Shown one piece after another: positions 1 through 6,848 of a stretch of DNA of 7,416 nt; the stretch's first letter is position 1; each line of letters starts with the position of its first letter. The stretch covers positions 35,276 to 42,691 of the forward strand of contig NZUF01000008.1 in NCBI GenBank assembly GCA_002696995.1, given 5' to 3'. The stretch is from Flammeovirgaceae bacterium (GTDB lineage Bacteria; Bacteroidota; Bacteroidia; Cytophagales; MED-G16). A program made the translations under genes and the position numbers. The notes below the pieces were generated by a model. It did not search any database. It was given only the letters and a program-made list of their open reading frames with translations, and had not been told where the DNA came from.

Positions 1-59
1 TCAGAAAAATCAACTTTATTAAGGTTTGATTCTCTAACTTTATTTACATTAACAATCAT
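1..59 (-). CDS. Partial CDS, N-terminus only; possibly a branched-chain amino acid aminotransferase
   Basis: An open frame starts at an ATG (59 down to 57) and runs off the left edge after 19 full codons, reading MIVNVNKVRESNLNKVDF and then S. It begins 9 bases after the stop codon of the ABC ATPase gene, on the same strand, so the two are probably co-transcribed. That stop codon lies in this same frame, so the start cannot lie further upstream than the intergenic gap. The pattern of a charged residue, Ser, Asn/Arg, Leu, then Lys-Val-Asp-Phe resembles, from memory, the N-terminus of Bacteroidota branched-chain aminotransferases (IlvE), where an S-[RK]-[IL]-x-x-VDF stretch precedes the catalytic fold. 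Nineteen residues cannot establish a family and no catalytic residue is in the window. The existence of a gene here is fairly likely; the product name is a guess. Confidence 0.4.
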   Translation of the reverse strand, partial: MIVNVNKVRESNLNKVDFS

Positions 60-68
60 AAAATAAAA

Positions 69-752
69 TTAATTTTTTTTATCTGAAGAAATCAAACCAT
101 CTTTTAATCTTACAATTCTCTTTGAGAATTTAGCAATATCTTCTTCATGCGTAACCATAATAATAGTATTTCCTCTATCATGTAAAATTGAAAATAGATC
201 CATTATACTATGTGATGTTTTACTATCTAGATTACCTGTTGGCTCATCAGCTAAAATTATACTAGGGTTATTTACTAATGCTCTGGCAATAGCTACCCTT
301 TGTCTCTGCCCCCCAGATAATTCATTTGGGTTGTGTGTTGCTCTGTCTACTAAATCTACATCTTTAAGGGCTTCCATAGCCATGTCTTTTCTTTCACTAG
401 ATGAATAGCCAGCATAGACTAAAGGTAAAGAAACATTATCTAAAGCAGATGCCCTAGGAAGTAAGTTAAATGTCTGAAAAACAAATCCTATCTCTTTATT
501 TCTTATATCAGCAAGTTCATTCTCAGTCATATTACTAACATCCTTACTATTTAATTTATATTTTCCACCAGTTGGGGAATCTAAGCATCCAATAATATTC
601 ATTAAAGTTGATTTTCCAGATCCAGAAGCACCCATAAATGAAACATATTCATTTTGTCTAATATCTACTGAGATTGTATCAAGAGCTTTAACAGTTTGCG
701 TTCCAACATAGTAGTGCCTTGAAATATCTTTAACTTCAATAATTTTTTTCAT
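69..752 (-). CDS. ABC transporter ATP-binding protein, MacB/LolD/FtsE-type
   Basis: This 227-residue protein is a complete stand-alone nucleotide-binding domain that should power an inner-membrane permease by ATP hydrolysis. All motifs are intact: Walker [10 protein letters not shown] (41-49), Q-loop Gln93 in [11 protein letters not shown], signature LSGGQ (145-149), Walker B IILADE (165-170, catalytic Glu170), D-loop NLDS (174-177) and H-loop His202. The DEPTGNLDS stretch and the '[21 protein letters not shown]' type of helical region are typical of the MacB/LolD/FtsE group, which serves mechanotransmission permeases such as MacB (efflux with a periplasmic adaptor) or LolCE (lipoprotein release). 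No permease is encoded in the window: the downstream neighbour is a partial, unrelated-looking gene and the upstream neighbour is divergent terC. The substrate therefore cannot be assigned. The ATG start is followed by [13 protein letters not shown], as expected at the start of this domain. Confidence 0.93.
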   Translation of the reverse strand: MKKIIEVKDISRHYYVGTQTVKALDTISVDIRQNEYVSFMGASGSGKSTLMNIIGCLDSPTGGKYKLNSKDVSNMTENELADIRNKEIGFVFQTFNLLPRASALDNVSLPLVYAGYSSSERKDMAMEALKDVDLVDRATHNPNELSGGQRQRVAIARALVNNPSIILADEPTGNLDSKTSHSIMDLFSILHDRGNTIIMVTHEEDIAKFSKRIVRLKDGLISSDKKN

Positions 753-840
753 TTTAATATTTTAATTTCGCTCTATAAATTAGATGCCAAAGTAAACAAA
801 ATTGCTCTTATTATTTTAAGATATATTAATTTATAATTAA

Positions 841-1560
841 ATGGAAATATTTTTTCAGTTAGAGACTTATGTAGCATTATTCACTTTAACTATTATTGAA
901 ATAATATTAGGTATAGATAATATTATTTTCATTTCAATAGTAACAAATAAAGTAAAAAGAGAAGAGAGACAAAAAGCTAGAGTAATTGGACTTTTATTAG
1001 CTCTTGTTTTACGGATAATAATGTTATTTGGGTTAACGTGGTTTATAGGTTTAACCAAGCCAATATTCTTTAATTTTAGTATTAAAGATTTAATTTTACT
1101 TATTGGAGGTGGTTTTTTAATAATTAAAAGTGCTTTAGAAATATCACATAAAATAAATGTTAATTTTGATGAAAAACTCACTAGTAACAAAGCAATATCA
1201 TTTAAGTCTGTAATTTGGCAAATTGTTGCGGTAGATTTTGTTTTTTCAGTTGATTCCATTTTGACTGCAATAGGATTAACAGATGTTCTATTATTAATGG
1301 TGATTGCTGTTGTAGCATCAATTCTTTTTATGATTTTCTACTCATCTAAAATAAGTGATATTATTGATAGGTATCCTTCTCTTGAAATTTTAGCTTTAAG
1401 CTTTTTAATTCTTATAGGATTTACTCTGATTCTTGAAGCAGCACATTATGAAGTACCAAAAGGGTTTATTTATTTTGCCCTATTCTTTACTTTAGGTGTT
1501 GAATTATTAAATATAAAATTTAGACGAGTTAGTTTAAAAAGGATAAAAATTAAAAAATAA
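841..1560 (+). CDS. TerC family integral membrane protein (putative metal ion exporter)
   Basis: This 239-residue, strongly hydrophobic protein has about seven predicted membrane segments, roughly at 9-35, 47-72, 82-101, 121-146, 148-168, 181-200 and 207-225. Family-defining acidic motifs are present: Glu20 followed by GIDN (24-27) in the first segment, and the matching D132-FVFSVDS (132-138) in the second half, giving the internally duplicated acidic pair of TerC proteins. Glu199 and the following HYEVPKGFIYFA are also typical. Members such as Alx and YkoY/MeeF are linked to manganese export; the tellurite-resistance name is historical. No partner ter genes (terA/B/D/E) are nearby, which favours a metal-homeostasis role over a tellurite operon. 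An in-frame TAA immediately precedes the ATG, which fixes the start as no further upstream. The stop codon directly abuts the stop of the convergent gene. Confidence 0.92.
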   Translation: MEIFFQLETYVALFTLTIIEIILGIDNIIFISIVTNKVKREERQKARVIGLLLALVLRIIMLFGLTWFIGLTKPIFFNFSIKDLILLIGGGFLIIKSALEISHKINVNFDEKLTSNKAISFKSVIWQIVAVDFVFSVDSILTAIGLTDVLLLMVIAVVASILFMIFYSSKISDIIDRYPSLEILALSFLILIGFTLILEAAHYEVPKGFIYFALFFTLGVELLNIKFRRVSLKRIKIKK

Positions 1561-1565
1561 TTATT
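1556..1565. terminator. AT-only palindrome across two abutting convergent stop codons; weak bidirectional terminator candidate
   Basis: The 10-base perfect palindrome AATAATTATT is centred exactly between the TAA of terC (1558-1560) and the TAA of the convergent exported-protein gene (1561-1563). It is flanked by an A-run on the left (1552-1557) and CTTTT on the right, so an RNA read in either direction would have a short stem followed by a U-rich stretch. The stem is all A/T and interrupted by an A/C mismatch, so it is thermodynamically weak. With no intergenic space, any terminator for either gene must lie here or inside the opposing gene. The call rests on position and symmetry only. Confidence 0.25.
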
Positions 1566-4500
1566 CTTTTATCACTTTTTGCATAGTCTTCTTATCTCCC
1601 TGTAATAATTGTATTATGTATACACCGTCATTAGAATTAGATATATCTATACTATGAGATGAAGAAGCATTTTTATTATCTAATATTCTTTCTGTAATAG
1701 ATCTACCAAATATATCAGTAATTTTAAAATTAACATCTCCTCTCCAAGTATCATTAAACTTTATATTTACTATGCCATTTGTTGGGTTTGGATATACAGA
1801 TATATTCTTATCTAATTTAGTAAATTCTATTCCTTGAACGACTGGAGTTTCTATCTGAATATAGAGATCATCTACCATCCATCCCCATCCTACAGTTAAG
1901 TCATCAGAAAACATTCTAAATCTAACTTTAACGGTATCACCTTCATTAAAGTGAGGCTTAAAATTAGCTTCTTTACTTCTTAATAAATCAGGATTACCAA
2001 ATTGATTCGTTGCATAAGCTGACTTCCATGTTGGGTCTGAATCTGAATCATAACCATCTAATAGAGCTTTCCATGTTATGCCATCTTTTGAAGCTTCAAC
2101 AATTACATAATCCCAAAACTGTGCATCACCATATGAAGTGCCTGGTTCACCTGGCTCTACAATAACTATTTCTTGGAATTTAATAGATGGAGTAAAATCT
2201 GTAACTATTATAGGTATGTTAAGCATAGCATGAACACTATAACCATCTGTATAACCTCCATCAACTCCAGATTCATATGGATGCTCGGTATGTAACTGCC
2301 TTCCCTCAAAACCACCTTGAACACCAATCCTGAATCTATCTAGATAAAATTCATCTCCCACAAGATCACTAAATGTAGTTTTAAACTGTGTTCTTGCATC
2401 TAAAATAGGATTTACAGTGATCTCAATAATATTAGATGGATACATTACTCCATCCTTATATGCAAAAGCTTGTAAGCTGAAATCACCTTTATCATCAACT
2501 TCAAAGGTATATTCTTTGATCACAACTGAATCTGTATCATAATATGTTGATCTAAGAACACTATTTGCTTTAATTTCAAGAGAATCATACAATGATCTTA
2601 ATTCAACTTTAGCCATTATCTCATACTTTTCATCATTATCAGTCTGATTTCCTTCTAATAAATTAGGAGCAAGAGTAGTAGGTTTAGGAACGAATGTTTT
2701 TAAATCATCTAGAGTAGCTGTCCATATACCTCTACCATGAGTTGCAAATACAACTTGTCCTTCATCTTTAATTTTCATATCCCAAATGGTAACATTTGGC
2801 AAATTTCCAACAACTTTATGCCAAGACCCCCCTCTATTTGTAGACTCAAACAATCCAATTTCTGTTCCTGCCCACATTATATTTGAATCATGTGGCATAA
2901 CTAGAAAACTATATACTGCGACATCTGGGAAGCCATTTGATGATTTCCCAGAAACATTTAAATGGAAGCCTGAGAGATCACTCCAAGATTCACCTAAATT
3001 TTTAGTTTCAATTATTTTCGCTTCACCCGCAATACCAAATAATATATATGCCGTTGAATCCTCATTAGGGTGTGAATATAAACCAGTTATCGTACCTAAA
3101 TTTGCAAATTTTGATACAGGATCAAATGTAGCACCCCAGTCTTTAGATATAAAAATATCGGCTGTATTATCCATGACGCCTCCTGCATAAACAAATCTAG
3201 GATTTGCAAGAGAAACTTCAACATCAGCACCACTCCAAAAACTATTTCCCCATGTCCCCCCAATTTGAGTATGATTCCAAGAAACTCCAAAGTCTGATGA
3301 CTTATCAACACCTGATGAAGAGATTGTATATAAGACATCTGGATCTTGGTATGATGTAGATGCTCTATTAATAAACGGACCACTTCCAGTTAATGAACCT
3401 CCAACATAAGTCCAACTAGAACCTCCATTATGTGTATAATATAAATTATTTCCTTGATATCCACCAAACATCTTATCAGGGTCAGTAAAGTGAGCAATCA
3501 CTTCAAAACCATCACCACCTATTGGGTGAAAATAATTAGTAGTATCACTTGCATCTTGATTTCTTGGAGAGTAAAATGTTCCATTATCTTGTGCACCAGC
3601 AACATACTGATCAAATCCTGCAATTTTATCTGCCCCATAAAATTGAGTAGTATTATATCCTCCTCCAGGAGCAAACATGATATCGGAAATTAAACCAGCT
3701 CTTTTGAAATGGTCATCCTTGGCGCCTGGATCCTTATCTGAAATAGTATAATAGATTCCTCCATCAGTCGTGAGGTATATTCTAAATGTACTATCGACTT
3801 CTGAATCAACAATTGTTCCTAGGTTATGATGATCGACGTGAACATTTTCATTTATATCAAATGCTCCACCATTATCATATTGGTTGGTCATATATTCTAC
3901 TGATTTTTTTAGTGTCTTATAAGTTGCATCAATAAACTCAATTTTTATTTTTGACTCAGGAATATTTTGAGGATCCCAAGAAACTCCATCAGCAAGAAAT
4001 GGCCATATAAGAAATAATGATTTATGTAATTGGCCATAGATAGAGTTGACATTACCAGGAGTTCCATCTCCAAAAATTTCTGACTGATCCATATCTGGGT
4101 CATAAGGTATTGATTGAGGAAATATATATTCTCTACTGTCACCTTGAGCAGCGAGAAGATTAAATTCTCCATCGTTTGCGTTATCTCTAAAGGAAACAGT
4201 AAGTTGTTGTTCTGGGTCTGTAGAAATATTCCACACTTCAAATGGAACCTCTACCACACCTTCGTAGTTATATTTATCGTGAGTCACACCAGAGGTTGAA
4301 CCCTCAGGCACTGAAAATCTATAAGCTTTTTGACGCTTTCCAGGACCAAACCTTACCTCTATATCTACAAGGTCTGGACTGTCTGAATTATTATTCCATT
4401 CAGTTTCATCAGGAGAAATTGCAGAACCTCCCCATATATTAACTAAATTCATATGTGAAGTTGTGTTATCTAATGTAACTTTTGTAGTAGAACCAGAAAA

Positions 4501-5787
4501 TGTTGTTCCAGCATCAGGTAATACAGTAGCTTTACTTGCATCTCTTCCACCATAATATACTATACTATCATTAAATGGATTAACAGTTATAGTATTATCA
4601 AACCATCCCTGTGGATATAACCAATCATCATCCGTATTATCATCATTCTTCAATAAATTCCAAGTAGTTCCTCCATCATAAGAGACTCTAAGGAAAGATG
4701 CAGCATTGCCATCAATTCCAGCAAATACAATATCAGGATTTTGATGTGAAACAGCAATCTCTAATCTTCCAAAAGCACCTCCTCCTCCTCCAGATAGAAT
4801 ACCATCTGCATTATTGTATGAGACAGTACCTCCTAAGCCAATACCACCTGGGTTAGACCATGAAGAACCCGCATCAATTGACCTAATTACTCCTGCACCT
4901 CTTAGCGCAGCATACTGTATGTTAAAATCTGAAGGGGCAGCAATAATTTGCTGAATTCTTGCTGGAGACTCTGAAACTTTTGTCCAAGATGTTCCTCCAT
5001 CTATAGTTTTAAATATGAAGCTACTACCTCCTCCAACCGTACTTATAACAACAACATCTGAGTTATTTGGATCAACAATTAATCTACTAACATTTGAAAA
5101 CCTAGCATCCACATAACCTGCATTATCTTTTGTAGATACATTCGTCCAGTTAGCTCCACCATTAATAGATTTATAAACCCCAGCACCAGAAATATCTCCG
5201 AGAGACCCTATCCAGTTTTCACCAGTTGCAGCATATAATACATCGGTATTAGACTTTGATTGACCTAGCCATGAAATAGCTATGTTATCCATATCATTAG
5301 AAATACTAACCCAAGAAGTTCCTCCGTCTAAACTTTTCCATACTCCCCCGCCTACACTTCCTGCAATCCATGTATCTTTAGATGAATCACTAGCATCTAC
5401 TAATAATGCTCTAGTTCTTCCAGGAGCATTATAAGGGCCTCTTTCAATAAAGACCGCATTATCCTTAGCATATGTTGAAAATGTTGGATTTGGATTACCA
5501 GATGATCTTGAATAATTATTATTAAGTTTTTTTAATGCTTTTTCTAACTCTATTCTTTTATAATCAGGTTTATAAGAATTAAATCTAGAAGGTTTATTGA
5601 CATCAATAGCACCATGTTTAACAGCGGCATGGTAGTACATATATTTCTCAGGACCATCATACTTTGCTTCACCAACAACAATTGATTTTTTAGGTTTTTT
5701 TGTTTTAAAAGAAGATTGATTGTTTTCTATTTTACTACAAGAAATAAGTCCGAGTATAAGTAGGAGATTTAAATTAAAAAATTTCAT
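1561..5787 (-). CDS. Giant Asp-box (BNR/sortilin-like) beta-propeller lipoprotein with T9SS type A sorting domain
   Basis: The open frame extends to a TTG at 5817, but the ATG at 5787 is the likely start because it opens directly into a lipoprotein signal peptide, MKFFNLNLLLILGLIS-C with lipobox LISC at 14-17. That gives about 1,408 residues, numbered from this ATG. The ERGPYNAPGRTRAL entry motif lies near 115. Ten Asp boxes of the S/T-x-D/N-x-G-x-S/T-W type begin near 152, 207, 261, 303, 369 and, after an insertion (about 445-625), near 785, 830, 881, 928 and 982. HVDHHN (650-655), TTDGG (673-677) and ATHGRGIW (1015-1022) are further hallmarks of large VPS10/GH74-like propellers. Next come an Ig-like stretch (about 1055-1127), a MAM/jelly-roll-like domain (about 1130-1315, ending GWGWMVDDLYIQ) and a C-terminal T9SS type A sorting domain (1328-1408) starting YPNPTNG and ending with the Gly-x-Tyr strand and a lysine-rich tail. 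The protein is probably exported to the cell surface. No sialidase FRIP or clear glycosidase catalytic set was seen, so its ligand or substrate is unknown. Confidence 0.9.
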   Translation of the reverse strand: MKFFNLNLLLILGLISCSKIENNQSSFKTKKPKKSIVVGEAKYDGPEKYMYYHAAVKHGAIDVNKPSRFNSYKPDYKRIELEKALKKLNNNYSRSSGNPNPTFSTYAKDNAVFIERGPYNAPGRTRALLVDASDSSKDTWIAGSVGGGVWKSLDGGTSWVSISNDMDNIAISWLGQSKSNTDVLYAATGENWIGSLGDISGAGVYKSINGGANWTNVSTKDNAGYVDARFSNVSRLIVDPNNSDVVVISTVGGGSSFIFKTIDGGTSWTKVSESPARIQQIIAAPSDFNIQYAALRGAGVIRSIDAGSSWSNPGGIGLGGTVSYNNADGILSGGGGGAFGRLEIAVSHQNPDIVFAGIDGNAASFLRVSYDGGTTWNLLKNDDNTDDDWLYPQGWFDNTITVNPFNDSIVYYGGRDASKATVLPDAGTTFSGSTTKVTLDNTTSHMNLVNIWGGSAISPDETEWNNNSDSPDLVDIEVRFGPGKRQKAYRFSVPEGSTSGVTHDKYNYEGVVEVPFEVWNISTDPEQQLTVSFRDNANDGEFNLLAAQGDSREYIFPQSIPYDPDMDQSEIFGDGTPGNVNSIYGQLHKSLFLIWPFLADGVSWDPQNIPESKIKIEFIDATYKTLKKSVEYMTNQYDNGGAFDINENVHVDHHNLGTIVDSEVDSTFRIYLTTDGGIYYTISDKDPGAKDDHFKRAGLISDIMFAPGGGYNTTQFYGADKIAGFDQYVAGAQDNGTFYSPRNQDASDTTNYFHPIGGDGFEVIAHFTDPDKMFGGYQGNNLYYTHNGGSSWTYVGGSLTGSGPFINRASTSYQDPDVLYTISSSGVDKSSDFGVSWNHTQIGGTWGNSFWSGADVEVSLANPRFVYAGGVMDNTADIFISKDWGATFDPVSKFANLGTITGLYSHPNEDSTAYILFGIAGEAKIIETKNLGESWSDLSGFHLNVSGKSSNGFPDVAVYSFLVMPHDSNIMWAGTEIGLFESTNRGGSWHKVVGNLPNVTIWDMKIKDEGQVVFATHGRGIWTATLDDLKTFVPKPTTLAPNLLEGNQTDNDEKYEIMAKVELRSLYDSLEIKANSVLRSTYYDTDSVVIKEYTFEVDDKGDFSLQAFAYKDGVMYPSNIIEITVNPILDARTQFKTTFSDLVGDEFYLDRFRIGVQGGFEGRQLHTEHPYESGVDGGYTDGYSVHAMLNIPIIVTDFTPSIKFQEIVIVEPGEPGTSYGDAQFWDYVIVEASKDGITWKALLDGYDSDSDPTWKSAYATNQFGNPDLLRSKEANFKPHFNEGDTVKVRFRMFSDDLTVGWGWMVDDLYIQIETPVVQGIEFTKLDKNISVYPNPTNGIVNIKFNDTWRGDVNFKITDIFGRSITERILDNKNASSSHSIDISNSNDGVYIIQLLQGDKKTMQKVIKE

Positions 5788-5826
5788 ATTTTTAGAGAAA
5801 GAGATGTTCAACAACAATAACTATAC

Positions 5827-5858
5827 GTAATATATAATTTGTTGGTTAATCTAACAAA
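5827..5858 (-). promoter_or_regulatory. Putative Bacteroidota-type promoter for the exported-protein gene
   Basis: On the minus strand a TTTG (-33 element, 5858 to 5855) is followed after exactly 20 bases by TATATTAC (5834 to 5827), which matches four of the six fixed positions of the Bacteroidota -7 element TAnnTTTG. The implied start of transcription lies about 35 bases upstream of the ATG at 5787. The spacer length equals that of the much stronger sigma factor gene promoter in this window. The -7 match is imperfect in an AT-rich background, so this is tentative. The gene could instead be read through from the sigma factor gene, whose stop lies 96 bases upstream. Confidence 0.3.
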
Positions 5859-5859
5859 T
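5837..5859. repeat. Inverted repeat, 7-base arms with 9-base spacer; operator or hairpin candidate
   Basis: ATTTGTT (5837-5843) and AACAAAT (5853-5859) are perfect inverted repeats around a 9-base spacer. Read on the plus strand, the stem could extend by a G-U and a G-C pair, leaving a five-base loop. It lies in the gap between the sigma factor gene's stop and the exported-protein gene, and its distal arm contains the TTTG of the proposed -33 element. It could be an operator, or a weak 3' hairpin for the sigma factor transcript. The minus-strand continuation is TATATATTACG rather than a U-run, which argues against a classical intrinsic terminator. Confidence 0.4.
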
Positions 5860-5883
5860 GAAATTTTTATATAAAATGAAGAT

Positions 5884-6756
5884 TTAATTTGCGCAGAATT
5901 CTTTTAATCTTCTGTTTTTTCCAGGTTCTCTTAATTTCTGAAGTGCTTTTTCTCTTATTTGTCTTACCCTTTCTCTAGTTAATCCCATAACATCACCTAT
6001 TTCTTCTAATGTGTATGGATTATCAAAACCAATGCCAAAACTCATTAAAACTACATCTCTTTCACGAGGTGTTAGAGTAGATAGCGCTCTCATAGTCTCA
6101 ATTTTAAGTGAATGATTAAAAACTAATCCAGTATCTGTTGGACCTTCAGAGTTGTTTTCTAATACATCTAACAATGATCCTGAATCATCTTCCCCAAATG
6201 GTGCATCCATAGACATCTGTTTTACCTCAGCTCCTAAAGTACTTCTAACTTCGGTAGTTTTCATATCTAAATTTTCAGCAATTTCTTCTTCAGTTGGTTC
6301 ACGCTCATACTTTTGTTCAAGTTCCGCATAAGCTCTTCTTATCTGATTTATAGCACCTGATTTATTCATGGGTAATCTTACTATTCTTGATTGTTCAGCG
6401 AGAGCTTGCATAATAGACTGTCTGATCCACCATACTGCATATGAAATAAACTTGAACCCTTTCGTTTCGTCAAACTTTTTAGCAGCCTTTATTAAACCAA
6501 GATTACCTTCATTAATAAGATCATTTAAAGGAAGACTTCTATTCTGATATTGTTTAGCAACTGATACAACAAATCTCAGGTTTGCTCTAACCAACTTATC
6601 TAATGCATCTTGATTATCTTTTTTAATTTCTTTTGCTAATCTCACCTCTTCTTCAGGTGTGATCATAGGGACACCACTTACTTCAGTAAAATATTTTTCA
6701 AGAGTGTGACTTTCCCTTCTATTTGTAATTGATTGAGTTATCTTAAGCTGTCTCAT
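5884..6756 (-). CDS. rpoD: RNA polymerase primary sigma factor (RpoD/SigA, Bacteroidota type)
   Basis: This 290-residue group 1/2 sigma-70 factor directs RNA polymerase core to housekeeping promoters. The N-terminus MRQLKITQSITN is characteristic of Bacteroidota SigA, which lacks the long region 1.1 and 1.2-2.1 insertion of proteobacterial RpoD, and the length matches that group. Visible regions: 1.2 (about 16-48); 2.1-2.4 (about 52-121), with DLINEGNLGLIKAAKKFDE and the promoter-melting and -10-recognition stretch FISYAVWWIRQSI (103-115); region 3 (about 130-207); and region 4 (about 218-276), with the helix-turn-helix TLEEIGDVMGLTRERVRQIR (249-268). The extreme C-terminus, GKNRRLKEFCAN, differs from the RSK-x-LK-x-YLG tail I recall for most relatives. 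A strong cognate promoter lies just upstream, so the gene is probably autoregulated. The ferredoxin gene 92 bases upstream is on the same strand. Confidence 0.95.
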   Translation of the reverse strand: MRQLKITQSITNRRESHTLEKYFTEVSGVPMITPEEEVRLAKEIKKDNQDALDKLVRANLRFVVSVAKQYQNRSLPLNDLINEGNLGLIKAAKKFDETKGFKFISYAVWWIRQSIMQALAEQSRIVRLPMNKSGAINQIRRAYAELEQKYEREPTEEEIAENLDMKTTEVRSTLGAEVKQMSMDAPFGEDDSGSLLDVLENNSEGPTDTGLVFNHSLKIETMRALSTLTPRERDVVLMSFGIGFDNPYTLEEIGDVMGLTRERVRQIREKALQKLREPGKNRRLKEFCAN

Positions 6757-6782
6757 GAGTTTTTATCAGAAAAAATTATTTG

Positions 6783-6814
6783 CAAATGTATCATATTATT
6801 TTAAATTTTTCAAA
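6783..6814 (-). promoter_or_regulatory. Bacteroidota housekeeping promoter of the sigma factor gene
   Basis: On the minus strand, TTTG (6814 to 6811, -33 element) is followed by a 20-base AT-rich spacer and then TACATTTG (6790 to 6783), a perfect match to the -7 consensus TAnnTTTG. Transcription would start around 6778, giving a leader of roughly 20 bases before the ATG at 6756. The leader carries no Shine-Dalgarno sequence, as is usual in this phylum. Because this consensus is recognised by the primary sigma factor encoded directly downstream, the arrangement implies positive autoregulation. The sequence match is direct; promoter activity is inferred. Confidence 0.75.
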
Positions 6815-6820
6815 GAAATA

Positions 6821-6840
6821 GGGCATTAACGGGCATTAAA
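6821..6840. repeat. Tandem 10-base direct repeat upstream of the sigma factor promoter
   Basis: GGGCATTAAC and GGGCATTAAA stand head to tail and differ only in the last base. They are among the few G-rich stretches in an otherwise AT-rich gap, and begin 7 bases upstream (relative to minus-strand transcription) of the -33 element of the sigma factor promoter. The 10-base period equals about one helical turn, so two copies of a regulator could bind the same DNA face. No known regulator's site was recognised. Confidence 0.5.
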
Positions 6841-6848
6841 TTTCAACT

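Noticed and set aside
788..795. TTACTTTG on the minus strand as a -7 element for the ABC ATPase gene
   Set aside because: It matches five of six fixed positions, but the sequence 20 bases upstream is TTAA rather than TTTG, so support is too weak for a feature.
753..840. Possible yybP-ykoY manganese riboswitch upstream of terC
   Set aside because: The gap between divergent genes is only 88 bases, is almost all A/T, and lacks the conserved G-rich loops and stems of that riboswitch.
826..840. Inverted repeat TTAATT-TAT-AATTAA immediately before the terC start codon
   Set aside because: It is a short all-A/T dyad in a stretch that is nearly all A/T; chance is the simplest explanation.
867..1259. 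Minus-strand open frame of 130 codons inside terC
   Set aside because: It lies entirely opposite a well-supported TerC gene and shows no recognisable motif; it is a shadow frame of the low-complexity AT-rich coding sequence.
2786..4442. Several short open frames on both strands inside the giant gene, e.g. 2786-3190, 3454-3693 and 4114-4299 on plus, and 3096-3383 and 3945-4241 on minus
   Set aside because: All overlap the continuous Asp-box protein frame, have unlikely composition and carry no domain motif.
4777..4791. Short GGA trinucleotide run encoding five glycines in the giant protein, as a phase-variation tract
   Set aside because: The unit is three bases, so slippage would keep the frame, and only four identical units are present; it reads as an ordinary glycine loop in the propeller.
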